Positions 46,966-59,759 of a stretch of DNA of 64,000 nt are shown here, piece by piece. Origin of the DNA: Megalonaias nervosa (taxonomy: Eukaryota > Mollusca > Bivalvia > Unionida > Unionidae). Position 1 is the stretch's first letter; every line of letters starts with the position of its first letter. The notes below the pieces were generated by a model. That model worked only from the letters and a program-made list of their open reading frames with translations, did no database searches and was not told where the DNA came from. The translations under genes were made by a program, and so were the position numbers. Location of the stretch: positions 1-64,000 of the forward strand of contig JAECUM010012886.1 in assembly GCA_016617855.1 (NCBI GenBank), read 5' to 3'.

Positions 46966-47818
46966 GTACACAAAAATGCAAGAGCACAAAAATGAACCAA
47001 TGCTCATCTTTTAAAATTTTGATCTTCTGTTACTAACTACAAGTCAGTGAGGTTGGAATCATTTAAACTTCACCATTGTATCTCACATTTACATTAATCT
47101 TTTTTGATAATGACAGGCTAAGCATGACCTTTCATTCTGGAATGTTCAGTCCAAGTTCAATTATTGTTCTACAGTTTTTGTGACTACTGAGTCATGTCTT
47201 ATCATGTTTGGATGACATATCCTCATGTACCAGTGATACAATCCTGAATATCTTTGAATGAATTCACAATAGTTTCAAAATAATGTGTTAGGTCAGGAAT
47301 GAGCACTTTGTAAATCCTGTGCCCTTACTTTTAAAAGTATTCTTCAGAAAATGAAATTTCTCTTTTACATTTCTCAAAATTTCAATTTATTTTATTGAGA
47401 TGGTGATGCTTAAAAAAACTGTCACTTCCAGTTCAGGATCAAGAAGACATGTAAAAAAAAATGCCATTTGGAAAATTTTTGGTTATGCCCCCGAGAAAAT
47501 GTTTAAACCTCGTCTGTTCTGTACTTACTAAATGTAAATGACTACCGGTATTCTCTGTGAAGTATACTACAATACCTAGAAACAACTATGCACTCTGTAA
47601 CTTCTCAGTTGCAGCTGGTGTACATGCAAAAACTGTATTTATTTATTTCCCGTGCATACATTAGGGAATACTGAAACTTACCTTATAATATAAGATACAC
47701 AGATGGAGACAGCGCGGATTATGAGAAACTTTAAGTACCTGACTCACTGGGCAACATAAACTGCGGTACCTAGGAAGACAATCAACTTTTACAACACACA
47801 AAAGCTCTGAAATCAAAT
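46966..47818. other. No recognisable gene
   Basis: AT-rich spacer. Confidence 0.5.
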
Positions 47819-47827
47819 CCTGGAATT

Positions 47828-48077
47828 GGGGCCCCAGTGGCAAAGTGGTCTAAAGCGCTCACCTTTACAGATCACTACCATCTCACCTCTGCCTGCATGG
47901 GTTTGAGTCTTGGGCTTGGCCAATGTGGGTATGTGAGAGAGCATGCCAGTAGCTTCCTGTGGGTTTGTGGTTCTTACTGGGGTTTTCCCCGGTTCTTTTT
48001 CCACCAGTTATACTGTGCACCATGTATAGCCTATCTTGTGCTGAGAAATGGTGTTAAGACAAAAAACAACAACAATG
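47828..48077 (+). mobile_element. Nin-DC-type SINE, 9-bp TSD
   Basis: Head GGGGCCCCAGTGGCAAAGTG, B-box region GGGTTTGAGTCTTGGGC and an (AAC)n tail. Exact target duplication CCTGGAATT at 47819-47827 and 48078-48086. Confidence 0.92.
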
Positions 48078-48175
48078 CCTGGAATTATAGGTGCAAAAAC
48101 AACTGTTCTACCATTGCATAATGAGCAGCGCTAGAGGTTCATCATAATAATACAAATAAATGACTATCGGAGCAG

Positions 48176-48409
48176 TTGTTGTTGTAGGGTTTAACGCCAT
48201 TTTTCAGCACAAGATAGGCTATACATGGCAGCCAGTATAAATGATGGAGGAAGAACCCGGGAAAACCCCGGAAAGAACCACCAATCCATGAGATGCTACT
48301 GACAAGCTTTCTCACATACCCACACTGGCTGAGCCCAAGACTGGAACCCACACAGACAGAGGTGAGATGGCAGTGATCCGTAACGGTGAGCACTCTAGAC
48401 CACTTGGCC
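48176..48409 (-). mobile_element. Nin-DC-type SINE, 12-bp TSD (2 mismatches)
   Basis: Opposite orientation to its neighbour 99 bp away. Flanks CTATCGGAGCAG (48164) and CTATCTGAACAG (48410) are an aged duplication. The head-to-head arrangement makes a large inverted repeat. Confidence 0.9.
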
Positions 48410-48421
48410 CTATCTGAACAG

Positions 48422-48984
48422 AATGACGATAATAAAATAACATTAGTATAAAATATTCATTATTGTTGTAAATAATATTGACAGCACATTGTAATTATAA
48501 TAATAAAGTACCAACTGAGATTACTTTTAATTTTGCAACTTCATGGTAATTTGATCCACTCCTTCCCTTGGGATGGGTATTCAGTCAATTATCAGCCACA
48601 ATGAAATAATAGTAAATATGATAAAAGAGTATTAGGTGACAATTTATTGATGGCAGACTTAATAACTTTATGAAACTAGCTGAATAATAAATTACACCGA
48701 TGAATTGTAGGCTTTTTCAACATTGCACTGGACTCTTTTCTTTTAAGTCAGGTCCAAAATATAAACTATTTTTTTGTCAAATAACAACTGTGGATTGCTA
48801 CCGTAGACAGTCCTTCATCTATCCATTTATATGTCCCTGACACCATGGTTAGACTTCACATTTATGTTAATTTTCAAGCACTGTGGACAGACATCCATGT
48901 TCCACGAACACATTCTTATTCCAAAGGTAACTGCATCAGTCACAATATCTATGCTCTTATCACAAAAATCCCAAGTATAGTTGC
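48422..48984. other. No recognisable gene
   Basis: AT-rich spacer. Confidence 0.5.
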
Positions 48985-49198
48985 TTTAACATTGAGTCCA
49001 CCAGCAAAAGGCAGAGACCCAGACCTGCCACTACATAATGTGCCAGCAGATCAGAAGCCATGCAGTTTGTTAGAAGTACTTAACTGAACAAATAGCACAA
49101 ACCTTGACCTGTCAATGCATTTTGATGGCAGATCAGGGTCTATGTTGTTTACAGTTGGACTCAACTTACAAGCAAGTATTACTAGTAGTACATGTAGG
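48985..49198. mobile_element. Palindromic MITE-like repeat, copy 3
   Basis: Contains ACCTGCCACTACATAATGTG, GCCATGCAGTTTGTTAGAAG, GAACAAATAGCACAAACC, GGGTCTATGTTGTTTACAG and a right end ACTTACAAGCAAGTA matching copy 5. Confidence 0.65.
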
Positions 49199-49779
49199 CA
49201 AATTTACATCAATATTCCCAAATCTGTTGCTAATCATAATGCATCTCCTTTTATTTGCATGGACAATGAAGGATAAATCAGTGGCTAAAATTGATTATTG
49301 CATAATATGTGGTAGCCATTTTGGAAATTACTATCTTCATTTTAAAGGCTATTTTGGCCAGCACTAAAATGCATGTGTCTTCACTTTCGTAAAGTATTGG
49401 TAAAGCTGCAGTTTTGAAATAGCACTGACCTGGAGCAAGTGTAATACAAATCTCTTTGCTGGTGGCTAGTTTTAAAAAAATAACAAAAAAAAAAAAAACA
49501 ATTTAGTCTCTCTTGGCATAAATGTACACTAAAATGTAACTTATAATTGCTTAAATTACCTATTATATTCCAGAAGTACTGCAAGCAACACATGATGCAC
49601 CTTTCTCAATACCGTTCCCTTTCTAATGAATTTGACTTTTGAGCTAGAAACTTTACTTGTGTATGACAAGGTGCTGATGTTAGTAAAGTTTCATCAAATA
49701 ATCTGTAGTGGTTAAAAAGTGACATCCTGGCCACTGGCTTTCATTATCCACTGATGTGACCTTAACCTTTTGGTAGCAG
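49199..49779. other. No recognisable gene
   Basis: AT-rich spacer. Poly-A run at 49483-49499. Confidence 0.5.
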
Positions 49780-50536
49780 TGTTATGTATATCGATATTTT
49801 TTTGTAATTTATGTTCATGACAGTAAATTGTAGTGATTATCAATAGCAGATTTTCGTAGAAACTCCCTTAAGATATTAAGAGTAACTGTAGATTGTGTAG
49901 GATCTATAAATAACTGTGGTCTTTTTCCTAATAATGAAACCTGTTTACAAGTTTGCATTTATTTCCCATTGGATGGGTCAGGTCAGGTGGTTGTTTTACA
50001 ATATGGAGTATTTGCAAAATGTCATGTGGTGAGTAGGAGAAAAATATGTTTTAGCACCATGAGCCTCTATATAAGGACAGAACTGAGCAACTGATTTCAA
50101 TCCTATTTTTGGATTCTTATTTCCTATGTTCTTGTTGTAACCATGGTCTACATATGTATTTAATGTTGTGTTTAATATTATTTGAGAGGAAATATTTGTC
50201 TGGATTATTTACTGGAATTACAAAGTACTCATTGGACTGAAATATTATTTTGGAACTAATGTGAAATTATTCAAAGGAGTTCTGGACAGTGCCATTGTGA
50301 TACATCATGACTGTTGACAGATTAGTACATTCAAGGATCTGAAATTCATTCATAACATTCACTTCTTTTGGATGTGTTGAACATTTTAAGTTTATTTTGG
50401 ATTTAATTCATAATACCATAAGTTCCTAATAAATTTTAATTTCATAACATTGATAATTAAATTATTTGTCAAGTTTTACAAAACTTGTTGGTTTTGCTTC
50501 TTTCTATTACTCAGTTATGACCAAAGAGCCATAACA
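49780..50536 (+). mobile_element. Solo LTR (757 bp), 4-bp TSD
   Basis: TGTTATG start and CATAACA end (inverted pair, TG...CA). Flanked by GCAG on both sides (49776-49779 and 50537-50540), a 4-bp target duplication. Promoter-like TATATAAGGACAGAACTG at about 50071. Homologous to the LTR at 38160. LTR-LTR recombination would explain the lack of an internal part. Family not identified. Confidence 0.85.
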
Positions 50537-50540
50537 GCAG

Positions 50541-51700
50541 TATGACAGTGTACATGCGCATCATACGCTGTCAAATCAAGATAAAAATGCTTATATTTCA
50601 TCAAAATATCTTAACTGAATAGAGATCCCCTTTTATATTTTCCTTCACCTTGACCTTGAAGAAGGGGATGTGACTGTGGCAGGTGACACAATGCATCATC
50701 AAGTCTGATGCATTTTGACTGATCAAGTTTCATTAAAATATCTTCAGTGGTTTACAAGTTAAACTTGGACAAGGATACAAGTTAAAGAATTATATTTCCC
50801 CCTTGTCATCACCTTGACCTCAATAATAAGAAGAATAGCAACAATAAAATGTTTATTTCTGATGGACTGATGAGCACTAAGGATCAAGATGAATTAAATA
50901 TAAAATATTCACTTAATGTTACAAAAATGAACCACTTACATGTATATAATGTACATTCACAAATTTGTGTGACTGTTATCTTGCACAACACAAATTTGAG
51001 AACCCAATAAAGGGTTATTATGATATTGAAACAAAAGGACCTCCTACCAGTTTGAGAGAATTCACTCCACAAAAACAAAGATTATTACTTCTGTCCATGT
51101 ATATATGATACAGTTAACATTGATCACATTTTTCAAAAACATATGGAACATGTGGCAAGTATTTTCTAAAGTTACTGTCATAAAACAATGAACCATCAAA
51201 TAACAGCTTGGCAGATTCTTTTAGCCAAGTATCCATCTTCCTGAAGAAATTCATTCCATCATCAAGCTTAAGCATTTCAGTGCGCTTTTGATTTGAAGAT
51301 GTATTTCAGTACAGTTTCAAATATACAAAATTTGACCTTTTCTTCCATATTTATACAAGAAAGCACTAATAAGCAGTAATCCTCAGCATATCACTCACAA
51401 TCTGATCGAGTGCCACGAAAATGACTGTATCATGGTATACTGCAATTATTTTATAGCTAAAGAATTTGTGACAAATACAACTATTTTGTAAAAGTTTTAT
51501 ATTTTTTAGACATATGTGTCATAAAAAATGACAACATGCTTTAAATATCATTATATTAGTGACAAGATTTCCTAGTAATTCAAATTCCATGCTAACGGAA
51601 ACTACTTAAGTACCAGTAGGTTGGAAAAGTACCATTGTACAAAGTACCAGAACAAAATACCAATGTAAACCAGTAATACTACACATCTCTACTACTACAT
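50541..51700. other. No recognisable gene
   Basis: AT-rich spacer with no long frames. Confidence 0.5.
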
Positions 51701-51704
51701 GTAC

Positions 51705-51790
51705 TTGCTAATAAGCTGAGTCCAACTCCAAACTGCACAGACCCAGATTTAGGCTGATAAATCAGCCCCTCACCCATGATGATATCAATT
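51705..51790. mobile_element. Palindromic MITE-like repeat, copy 4 (end fragment)
   Basis: ACTTGCTAATAAGCTGAGTC and CAAACTGCACAGACCCAGAT are the inverse of the right end of copies 3 and 5. Confidence 0.5.
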
Positions 51791-52189
51791 GGCAGATTTG
51801 GGGCTGATATCACCTATTCATTAAAACATGAAAAAATCTGCAGCCAATTTTGGCTGCACACATCAGTGTACATCTTATACACTTTTATACACTTACCAGT
51901 ATTTATCGTGGCTGTGGAGCTACCATCGGCTGGAGGATCCTTTTTGTGGCATGTACATTATATTTGTGGAGCAAATCCTATCTTTGGTGTCTTGTAAATC
52001 CATGTGGAATAGCACAACCCACTGTCCTGTGGCCATTTTGAATTTCGCACTAGATATGGCCATTACCAATTACCGGTATGTGTCTAAAGTGTACACAGGT
52101 TTGTTCCGGAAAGATCTGCATGCATCAGAATTGCACATTTTAATGAATAGGCGACAGCAGACCCACATATTGTCCATCATTATCAATAC

Positions 52190-52385
52190 ACAGATCTGAA
52201 GGTCTGATTTATCAGACTAACCCAGATCTGACATTACACAATGCATCAGCAGATCTGATTCTGTGCAGTTTGTTAGGAGTAACATGGACCCTGATCTGCA
52301 GGTGTATTATGCTATGGCAGATCATGATCTTTGCTTTTGTTGCAGTCTGACAAGACTTAAAAGCAAGTACATACAGTATCTTATA
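52190..52385. mobile_element. Palindromic MITE-like repeat, copy 5b
   Basis: Core ATGCATCAGCAGATCTGATT, CTGTGCAGTTTGTTAGGAG, CCTGATCTGCAGGTGTATTA and the end GACAAGACTTAAAAGCAAGTA. Second half retains the inverted repeat of the first. Confidence 0.6.
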
Positions 52386-53685
52386 TCTTTTCCATGCACA
52401 TACATTGTAAGCACTGCTCTATGCGACCATTTCATTGCTTGAATATCACACAACTGTTTCATAAATTCTGTTTTGTAAATATCACAAGCTAAATTGGTTT
52501 TCTGCCTACTTTGTGTTTATCACACATTATTTACTTCCCTGTCTTCACTCATTTTGGAAGAGTCTTACAGTTAGCTCCATACATGAACCATCAAGTGGTT
52601 CCATTTCAAATATCAGAAAGGGTTAATTCACTTAAGTCTCTTTTTTCCTGAACGATAAGAGATGTGATCATGTCAGTTGTTTTTTTTTTTTCAGTATTTT
52701 TAACCTGAAATGGTTAGGATCATGACAACTTTTCCAGTCAACATTGACTGTATCACAAAACAATGTCAACCAAAAATTACTAGCACACTTTTTATATCAG
52801 TTTGTCCCATAAATCACCCTCTAAGACCTTCGCTGATACAGATGTACAGTTTTTGGAACTGATCTCCCCTTTGAAATACATCACATAACTGATGCGGACC
52901 AACACGTCTGCAACACAATCCAATGCAACTTCTACTCATCTGAAAGTTTCCATTGCTTTGGTCATGTGACATAATGTGAACATCCCTGGATTTTGTTAAT
53001 GGATATGACTTTGAGCATCCCTGGATTTTGTCGATGGAAACTTTCAAACAAGCAAAAGAGTGGAACTCACATTAAATTGACATATCTTGTATGCGGCACG
53101 TTGTCAAACTTAGGATGTGGTCAAGATACACTGGTAAGTGTTGAAAAATGTACACTGATGTGAAGTGGACACATCTGTCTACACCAATTGTGGGACTTAA
53201 TGAATATGTGAGATCAGACCTAAAAACTGTCCAACGGTATCAGCATTGCATAGGTTTGAAGGTGTAATGTACCAAACAAGTCACTAAATCACAGCACAAG
53301 TACCAACATCAGGTTGCTATGCAAATTATATTCTTCCTGCTTTAGGTTCAAGTTTCATGAAAAAAGAAAGCAAAAGGTATGTCTAAATGTGCACTATATC
53401 TCCTCCCTCACTGCATTTGTGTGTCGAGACATAAAATTACCACACTCTGAATGCAAATACTAGCTTTAATTTAATACAAAATTACTCTGTTTCATCACCA
53501 ATCATTTAAGTTTGTCCATATAATGACAAAATATATGTAGCTGATACAAATCCAAACACCAAAACATGGATATATTGTCATTTTATCAAAATGTAACTTA
53601 TAACAGCAGATGTAGGTAAAAGTCTAAATAATGAAATTCTGTGGAAATTTACAAACGTAATTGATTTTATGTATATGTATATGTG

Positions 53686-53690
<5 letters not shown>
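52386..53690. other. No gene; 35-bp duplication
   Basis: A tandem pair of about 35 bp (CATCCCTGGATTTTGT...) sits at 52981-53045. Rest is AT-rich spacer. Confidence 0.5.

Positions 53691-53755
<65 letters not shown>
53691..53755. repeat. AT microsatellite
   Basis: About 33 TA units preceded by a short TG/TA mix. Confidence 0.95.
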
Positions 53756-53758
<3 letters not shown>

Positions 53759-54324
53759 TTTGTAGATATGATGAAAATTAACTGATACAATGTTGAATAG
53801 ATACTGTGATAGTACAGCAATACCATTACCATGACATTTAAGCAATCTACTTTTTGACACTGGTGGACAGTGAGTGACCTTGAAGAGTTAACAAAGTCCT
53901 GCCCAATTTTGTCCCAAACATGATTTACAGTTTAAATAGTATAATTCATTTTTTAATACAGTGAAATGAATATGTGTGGTCAGAGCTTTTACTAAATAAG
54001 CTATATTATCAACAATTACACTGTATATGACTGCAATGAATATCTTGGACAACAAAGTGAGGAGCCTGTAAAGAAGACACAAGTACTGCAAATGTGCAAT
54101 ATAATCAACTGATCGATAGTGTGCTCATCAGATAGGTTTTTGATACATAATGAGTCTTTCTCAAAATAGTCTGCATCCATGGGATGCATGACCTTAGAAA
54201 ACCGAGTCCAGGTCTCACTTGTGCATGTCCAGGATGTGAGGACATTCTTTACAAAGAATGCTGTTTAATATGGTTAAAATGAAATTAAACAAAACTGAGT
54301 TCAAGGATTGTTATTAAATAGGCA

Positions 54325-54537
54325 TATGTGCTCACTTTTAAGTCCTACTGCAAACTAAACAGACCCAAATATGCTTTCACATAATGCACCAGCAGATCTG
54401 GGTCTGTGCAGTTTGTTAGCAGTAATCAGTTGAACAAACAACACAGACACTGATCTGCAGGTGCATTATCTTATTGTAAATCAGGATCTTTGTTGTTTGC
54501 AGTTTGACTTGACATATAAGCAAGTATATATGGTATG
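54325..54537. mobile_element. Palindromic MITE-like repeat, best copy
   Basis: About 213 bp. The core ATAATGCACCAGCAGATCTG...GTTTGTTAG faces its inverse GAACAAACAACACAGACAC...GATCTGCAGGTGCATTAT with a short loop. An outer pair (CAAACTAAACAGACCC and the later TTTGTTGTTTGCAGTTTG) and termini (GCATATGTGCTCACTTTTAAG and ACATATAAGCAAGTATATATG) complete a nested palindrome. No ORF. Confidence 0.7.
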
Positions 54538-54621
54538 CTGAGATAAAAATATCTGAAATGCAGCAACACCTGTCACTGTGTCAAATAATTATCACCCTAA
54601 ATTAAAATATTTCATAACATT

Positions 54622-54749
54622 TGGCTGCAGAATATATGTACCTAGGTAGCAATCTAAACTGAGATAGCAACATCTTTTGGGGGGTTGGAACATTTGGCTG
54701 CAGAATATATGTACCTATGTAGCAATCTGAATCTTTTGGGGGGTTGGAC
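54622..54749. repeat. Tandem duplication of about 65 bp
   Basis: GGCTGCAGAATATATGTACC and TCTTTTGGGGGGTTGGA each occur twice; the second copy lacks a short internal piece. Confidence 0.9.
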
Positions 54750-54999
54750 AAGAATGAGCCTGTGGATACGAAGACCATAGACCATGAATCATAAACCCTT
54801 AATCAGCAAATGAAGTAAGGAACTGGTGTATGTGACTATGTTCACAAAAATGACCAGCTTATGTTGATATTATTAATGAATAGTTCTAGAATCATAAGAA
54901 AAAAAAAGACAATGTAATACAGAAATTGTAAGAATGGCTTGCTTATCATCTGATAGGACTAAAATGAACTCTTGACAATTGTAAGAATTATGTTTCATT

Positions 55000-55131
55000 A
55001 TTCAGCTGACCACTGACACTGATACAACTTTTATTCAGCTGACCACTGACACTGATACAACTTTTATTCAGCTGACCACTGACACTGATACAACTTTTAT
55101 TCAGCTGACCATTGACATTGATACAACTTTT
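55000..55131. repeat. 33-bp tandem repeat, four copies
   Basis: Unit ATTCAGCTGACCACTGACAC plus TGATACAACTTTT; the first three are identical and the fourth differs at two sites. Confidence 0.95.
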
Positions 55132-56770
55132 ATTTAAAACTAATCAAATATAAAAAGATAAAATAACCTATATCATACAAAATACTGAAGACTATGGCAC
55201 ATTTGTTTTGAAGAATAACTTCTGAAGGCAAACTTTTCATCTCATAAATTTTCATCAACATTTCCATTGTGGACAATACTAAAACCTGAATCTGGTCATG
55301 TACCTGCTGCATCTAAAGGAATTGGTTTCAGTGGAAAATAAACACATTTTATATAAATAAACAAAGCACAAAACAAATCCATGTTTTATTACAAATTAAT
55401 AAGTACTGGAATTTAATTTAATTTGCTATTAGTCTTGTATAAATTTTGGTACTATCTGATAACAGCTAGGGATGGGTTCAATGGTTGTGTTTGTAATATT
55501 TAATACCACCATTCTAGTCCACCCCACCCCTCCTGATACTGAAATATAATACCACTTGAATGTAGAAAATTATAACAAGTATCTATTTTCATTTGTTTTT
55601 ATTTAATGACAAACTCTGTAACCAATCAGAGTTATATTTGTGTGGATTTCAGCAGACAACGATCAAACATGGCAGACTGTTAAGGACTGTTAATTGACTT
55701 TTTAAACAATGTTTGAAATAGACCAGATGAAACTAGGCAACTAATGGTTGATTTTCGTTTATTCACGAACATGTTTTTCCTCAGTCATCCCAGTTTATGT
55801 ATGCTTGATTTTCTCTGGATTTTTGGAAATGCACTAAAACTGATATCTTAATTGCTCTGTTGAAAATCAGGAAAGGATAGTAAATATTTTTCATTTTGTG
55901 CTAGCTTGATGAAACCTACATATTAGATTTATGTTGTAACAAGTTTCTATTTTTGGTAAAAATGGAGTCCAGCAATTCTTACTTTTCTGTTGCCATGGCA
56001 ACAAATATGATAAATAAATTTCAAATGTATTTACAGAAGATAATGCAAATCATTTAATAAGCCTTAATGAAAACAAATGTTTTAATCAATGATATCAGCA
56101 TAAAAAAGCATTTACAAAGTGAACTTTTCAAGCAATCATGGCTATTTTTTTTTTTTTTTCTCTAAGACTAAACCACCTGACTTTCCACCCCATAAACTAC
56201 AGTATGTGCAAATAACAGTCGATCATTACTTCACAGGATGAAAGGACATGTTCTCAGTTACATACTAGTCTATACGTATATTAATCGTTATATCGGCAAT
56301 TTTTTTTCAAAAACACACAATCATGACAATGCATAATGTTAGTGACTTTCACATCTACTTTGAATGAGAGAACTCTTTTCAGTACCCGGACATAAAGTCT
56401 TTCATATATACACTACTTCAGAAGTTTGAAGAACACACATCATAAGCACGTCGTTTTTCCCATTGGTGCCTCTTACTATTTATCAATCGTGAACTCTACG
56501 TGTACAGTACAAACAAGTCTGTAGTATGATCTATATTTAGATGCATTCCATGCATATCCTCCCAACAACGAGCATATAAACTCTAATAATACAGCTTTCC
56601 AAAGTGGATAAATAAATGATCCCGCAGCGCGCAAATTAATCGACCATCAATCCCCCACCCCTTCTTCTGCAAAATTATCAACAGTACAGACGATGTAAAA
56701 GTTGCTTGTTGCAGAAGCCGTTTACAGTTGTCTATTTTCAGAACTCCAAATATTGCCAAAAAATCGTGTT
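55132..56770. other. No recognisable gene
   Basis: AT-rich, becoming richer in CpG after about 56400. Confidence 0.4.
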
Positions 56771-56791
56771 AACATCTTCAAACAAAACTTA

Positions 56792-57010
56792 CCTTCAAGC
56801 TAAATAGTCTAGAACATCCTTCCAACTGAAAGCTGACACAACATTTACCCAAAGGTCATGAAGTAATGAAAACACAACTTACATTTTCAAGTCCCCCACC
56901 GTGATAGACGGCCTCAACTGATTTTTACTTCCGACTTAACTATGGCCAGTGCGCATGCACACCTCTCCACCCACGCACTGTTTTGCGGTTTGCAACCACT
57001 TGACCGGGAG
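56792..57010 (-). promoter_or_regulatory. Possible promoter and 5' non-coding exon(s)
   Basis: On the minus strand, CpG-containing sequence with an NRF1-like GTGCATGCGCAC (about 56952-56963) leads into two donor-like sites: GAAAAT|GTAAGTTG (intron from 56882) and GAAG|GTAAGTTTTG (intron from 56792). The arrangement fits alternative first exons of a minus-strand gene. The diacylglycerol-kinase-like exon at 22.8 kb needs a 5' exon on this side, but linking them over 34 kb is speculation. Confidence 0.25.
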
Positions 57011-57161
57011 TGAGAACATATGGTAGTACTTGAAACTGAATACCTTAATTACAACAAAACTGCTGGGAAGTCATTCAAATTGATAACAGATACGACGCAA
57101 AAAAAGCTTATACACCACAAATTGTTTTACGTCAAAAAAAAAGAAATCTTGCAGCTTATTG

Positions 57162-57614
57162 TTTTAAAATATAGTTTTGTATGACTATAGAGTTCATTCA
57201 ACTACTGTAAAAATGCAGTCCTTCTACAGAAGTTTATAGGTTAAGCATTATATATGGAGTGGTCCGTATTGCAACCTGATCGGGTGGGGTCTTTTTTTTT
57301 CTTCACCCCAGAAAACGTAGGATACGATTTTACGTGCAAAATCAAAGGTGCAATAATAATACAAGGCTTAGATGTGCCGAATTTCTTTTCAACTTGTTTT
57401 GCGAGAACATTGAAACTTCAACACCACAAATATTTACTTCTCCCTTATCTATGGCCTATATAGCTGTGTATCAAATACAAGCGCATAGGAAGTTTGACAA
57501 AAACGACAGGTGTAGTGAAATAATAGCATTGGTAGAGAAAGCAAGCATATTTTTATTTTTTAATATATTTTTGTATGACTACCGAGTTCATTCAACTACT
57601 ATAAAAATGCAGAC
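57162..57614. repeat. Direct repeat pair, about 55 bp, 393 bp apart
   Basis: TTTTGTATGACTATAGAGTT and TTTTTGTATGACTACCGAGT begin segments that share TTCATTCAACTACT and AAAAATGCAG. They frame about 340 bp with no similarity to other repeats here. Confidence 0.75.
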
Positions 57615-57620
57615 CACAAT

Positions 57621-57621
57621 A

Positions 57622-57671
<50 letters not shown>
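57621..57671. repeat. AAT microsatellite
   Basis: About 17 AAT units; the poly-Asn/poly-Leu frames across it are spurious. Confidence 0.95.
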
Positions 57672-59759
57672 GTTCCTGACCCTGAAGGGAAAAAAAATCA
57701 CATTAACGTTTATATTTGTTTTCTTTTGATTGTTACTTCCCTCCCCCCCCCCCCAGGAACGAGAAGTAATAGACACTCTGAGGTTCCATTTTTCAGGAAG
57801 TAACATAAAGTTACAGTGGAAAATACAGCCCTTAAACTTGTCATCACTGTCAAACAAAGTCTAAGCATTGTACCAAGTTTGAATGTTATGGTCAATCCGA
57901 TAATCAATACATAAGTAAAATTTTTATTTATCACGGGGCCGCGCCATGTTGGCTCTATCCATGCCCTGATCTGACTAATCATCTCCAAGTTTCCTCTTCA
58001 AACAATGATTTTTGTTATTATCTTACGGCTTGGTTTGGAATTGTACATTTTGCACAGAACATTAGGCATGCGTTACAGAACAAAATCCAGTCATAACATC
58101 CTGCTCTTTCCTGATATTAGCCTAGTTTTATCCTGAGGATAAATTGGGAATTTCCTCAGCACTGAGGAATTCCTCAGTCTTGTTTCATGACTAAAACAAA
58201 TCCCGTATGTAGATTTTTAACACAAAAGAGTTCATTTCAACACTTGTATTTTATCTACTTCTCACGAAAATCTAGACATTGTCAGAAATATCTAAACTAA
58301 GATGATACAAATTCTCAGTTTGGGGACACATTTGGAGAATGTGAGTAAAAACGGAGCCAGGTACTCGCAGGTCGCTTTAATCTGTATACGGACAATTAAG
58401 CAGACACAGTACCTCCGTTATGTGCCTATGTACCCGATTTGCAACTTCGAGGTCAATCCTGCAGATCGTACTCAAACTTCATAAGTTTCGATATATTTCA
58501 GAACCGATCGCTTCCATTTAGGTATTATGTGATTGCAGACTACGGGCAAGATTTACTTACCTCCGAAAAAAAAAAAGGATCTGGAAAACATATAAAAACT
58601 ACGCACCTCCGAAACCGCTGAAGTATTTGGAAAAGACCGATTTAGGATAACCCACAAATCTTTCGACCACTAGCGTTGATGCTAGTCGCTGATAACTTTT
58701 GGCGACTAATATCGACACTAGTCGAAGAAAACCTTTGGTGACTAGTCTCAAACGTAGCTGTTGCCGAGGCTACCACATCTTGGGGCTACCATATTTTGCA
58801 CAAGCCGACTAAACCTTTTCTGCGAGTAGCTTCGATGTCGGCCACAACCGCAGCAGTGGCCCAGACAGTTAGGGGTATTCGATAATTTGTGAAAGGCACG
58901 CAGGTATTTAATATTGCATTGATAAACATGGTTCTCTTGGGAAAGAATACGTGCGCGTGGCTGAAACATGAGTAGTAAAGAGCCGTGATGGCAGAGGTAT
59001 ATAAGCACTTATTGCTGGGTACATGCTTCAAGGAGCAAGAAAGGAAAGGTGAAAGGAGTCGTACTGGGAATGTGGAGTCCGTGTTGGCGCCGTACACTGC
59101 ATTTTCCCACAATGTGGGGGCCACAACCAAGCAGCAAAACTAAAATGGATGGAAGCCAAGGGGAGCATACAATTCGCCAGGATTCTTTGCGAGCTGCTGG
59201 CGCGGAATAAAAGGTGGTCTTCTGCCCATGATAGACACCGCCTAATTAGAGATCAATGTATTGTTTGTAATTGCATGTCGTCGAATTAACGAGTTCCTCA
59301 GGGAGGGACATATAATTAGCAGCGAATAAGTCGGTATGCCGGAAGCAATACAGGCAGCCACGGTAAGATAGCTAACCCCACCAAAACCAAGTCCAGTGCC
59401 GTTGGGACAGGTCGAACCCATCTGACCACCACCGAAACCAGCCCCCCCCCCCAAGCCGAACCCGTGAAGCGCGAGCTGTTACCCTAGCCGCCAGGTCGGA
59501 CCGCCAAACACACCCTCACTAATGAATCGGAGGAGTAGTTACGCCACGTCTGCGAAAGACAATCGCGCCCTTGTGCCCACTGGGCATATAGTTGAAGCAG
59601 ATGCCACAGCTCTTTTTATAAACCATGGTCCCCTACTCGCTGGGAACCCTTCACAGGGAGGTCAGCAACTAAGACGGCGTGAAGTTTAGATTTGTATTGG
59701 CGGCCTAGCACGAAAAGGCGTCCAGATCACAGTCTATTTTCGTAACCCAACCATCGCCG
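57672..59759. other. No recognised gene; GC rises after about 58.7 kb
   Basis: Up to 58.6 kb it is ordinary spacer. From about 58650 repeated CTAGTCG-type phrases occur, then GC content climbs and stays high up to the polymerase fragment. Proline-coding plus-strand stretches near 59370-59460 (glycine-rich on the minus strand) and a 114-codon minus-strand ORF (58786-59130) are not recognised. They may be other genes of the second viral element. Confidence 0.35.

Noticed and set aside
57334..57857. ORFs with poly-Asn or poly-Leu runs
   Set aside because: They are translations of an AAT microsatellite joined to chance open frames.
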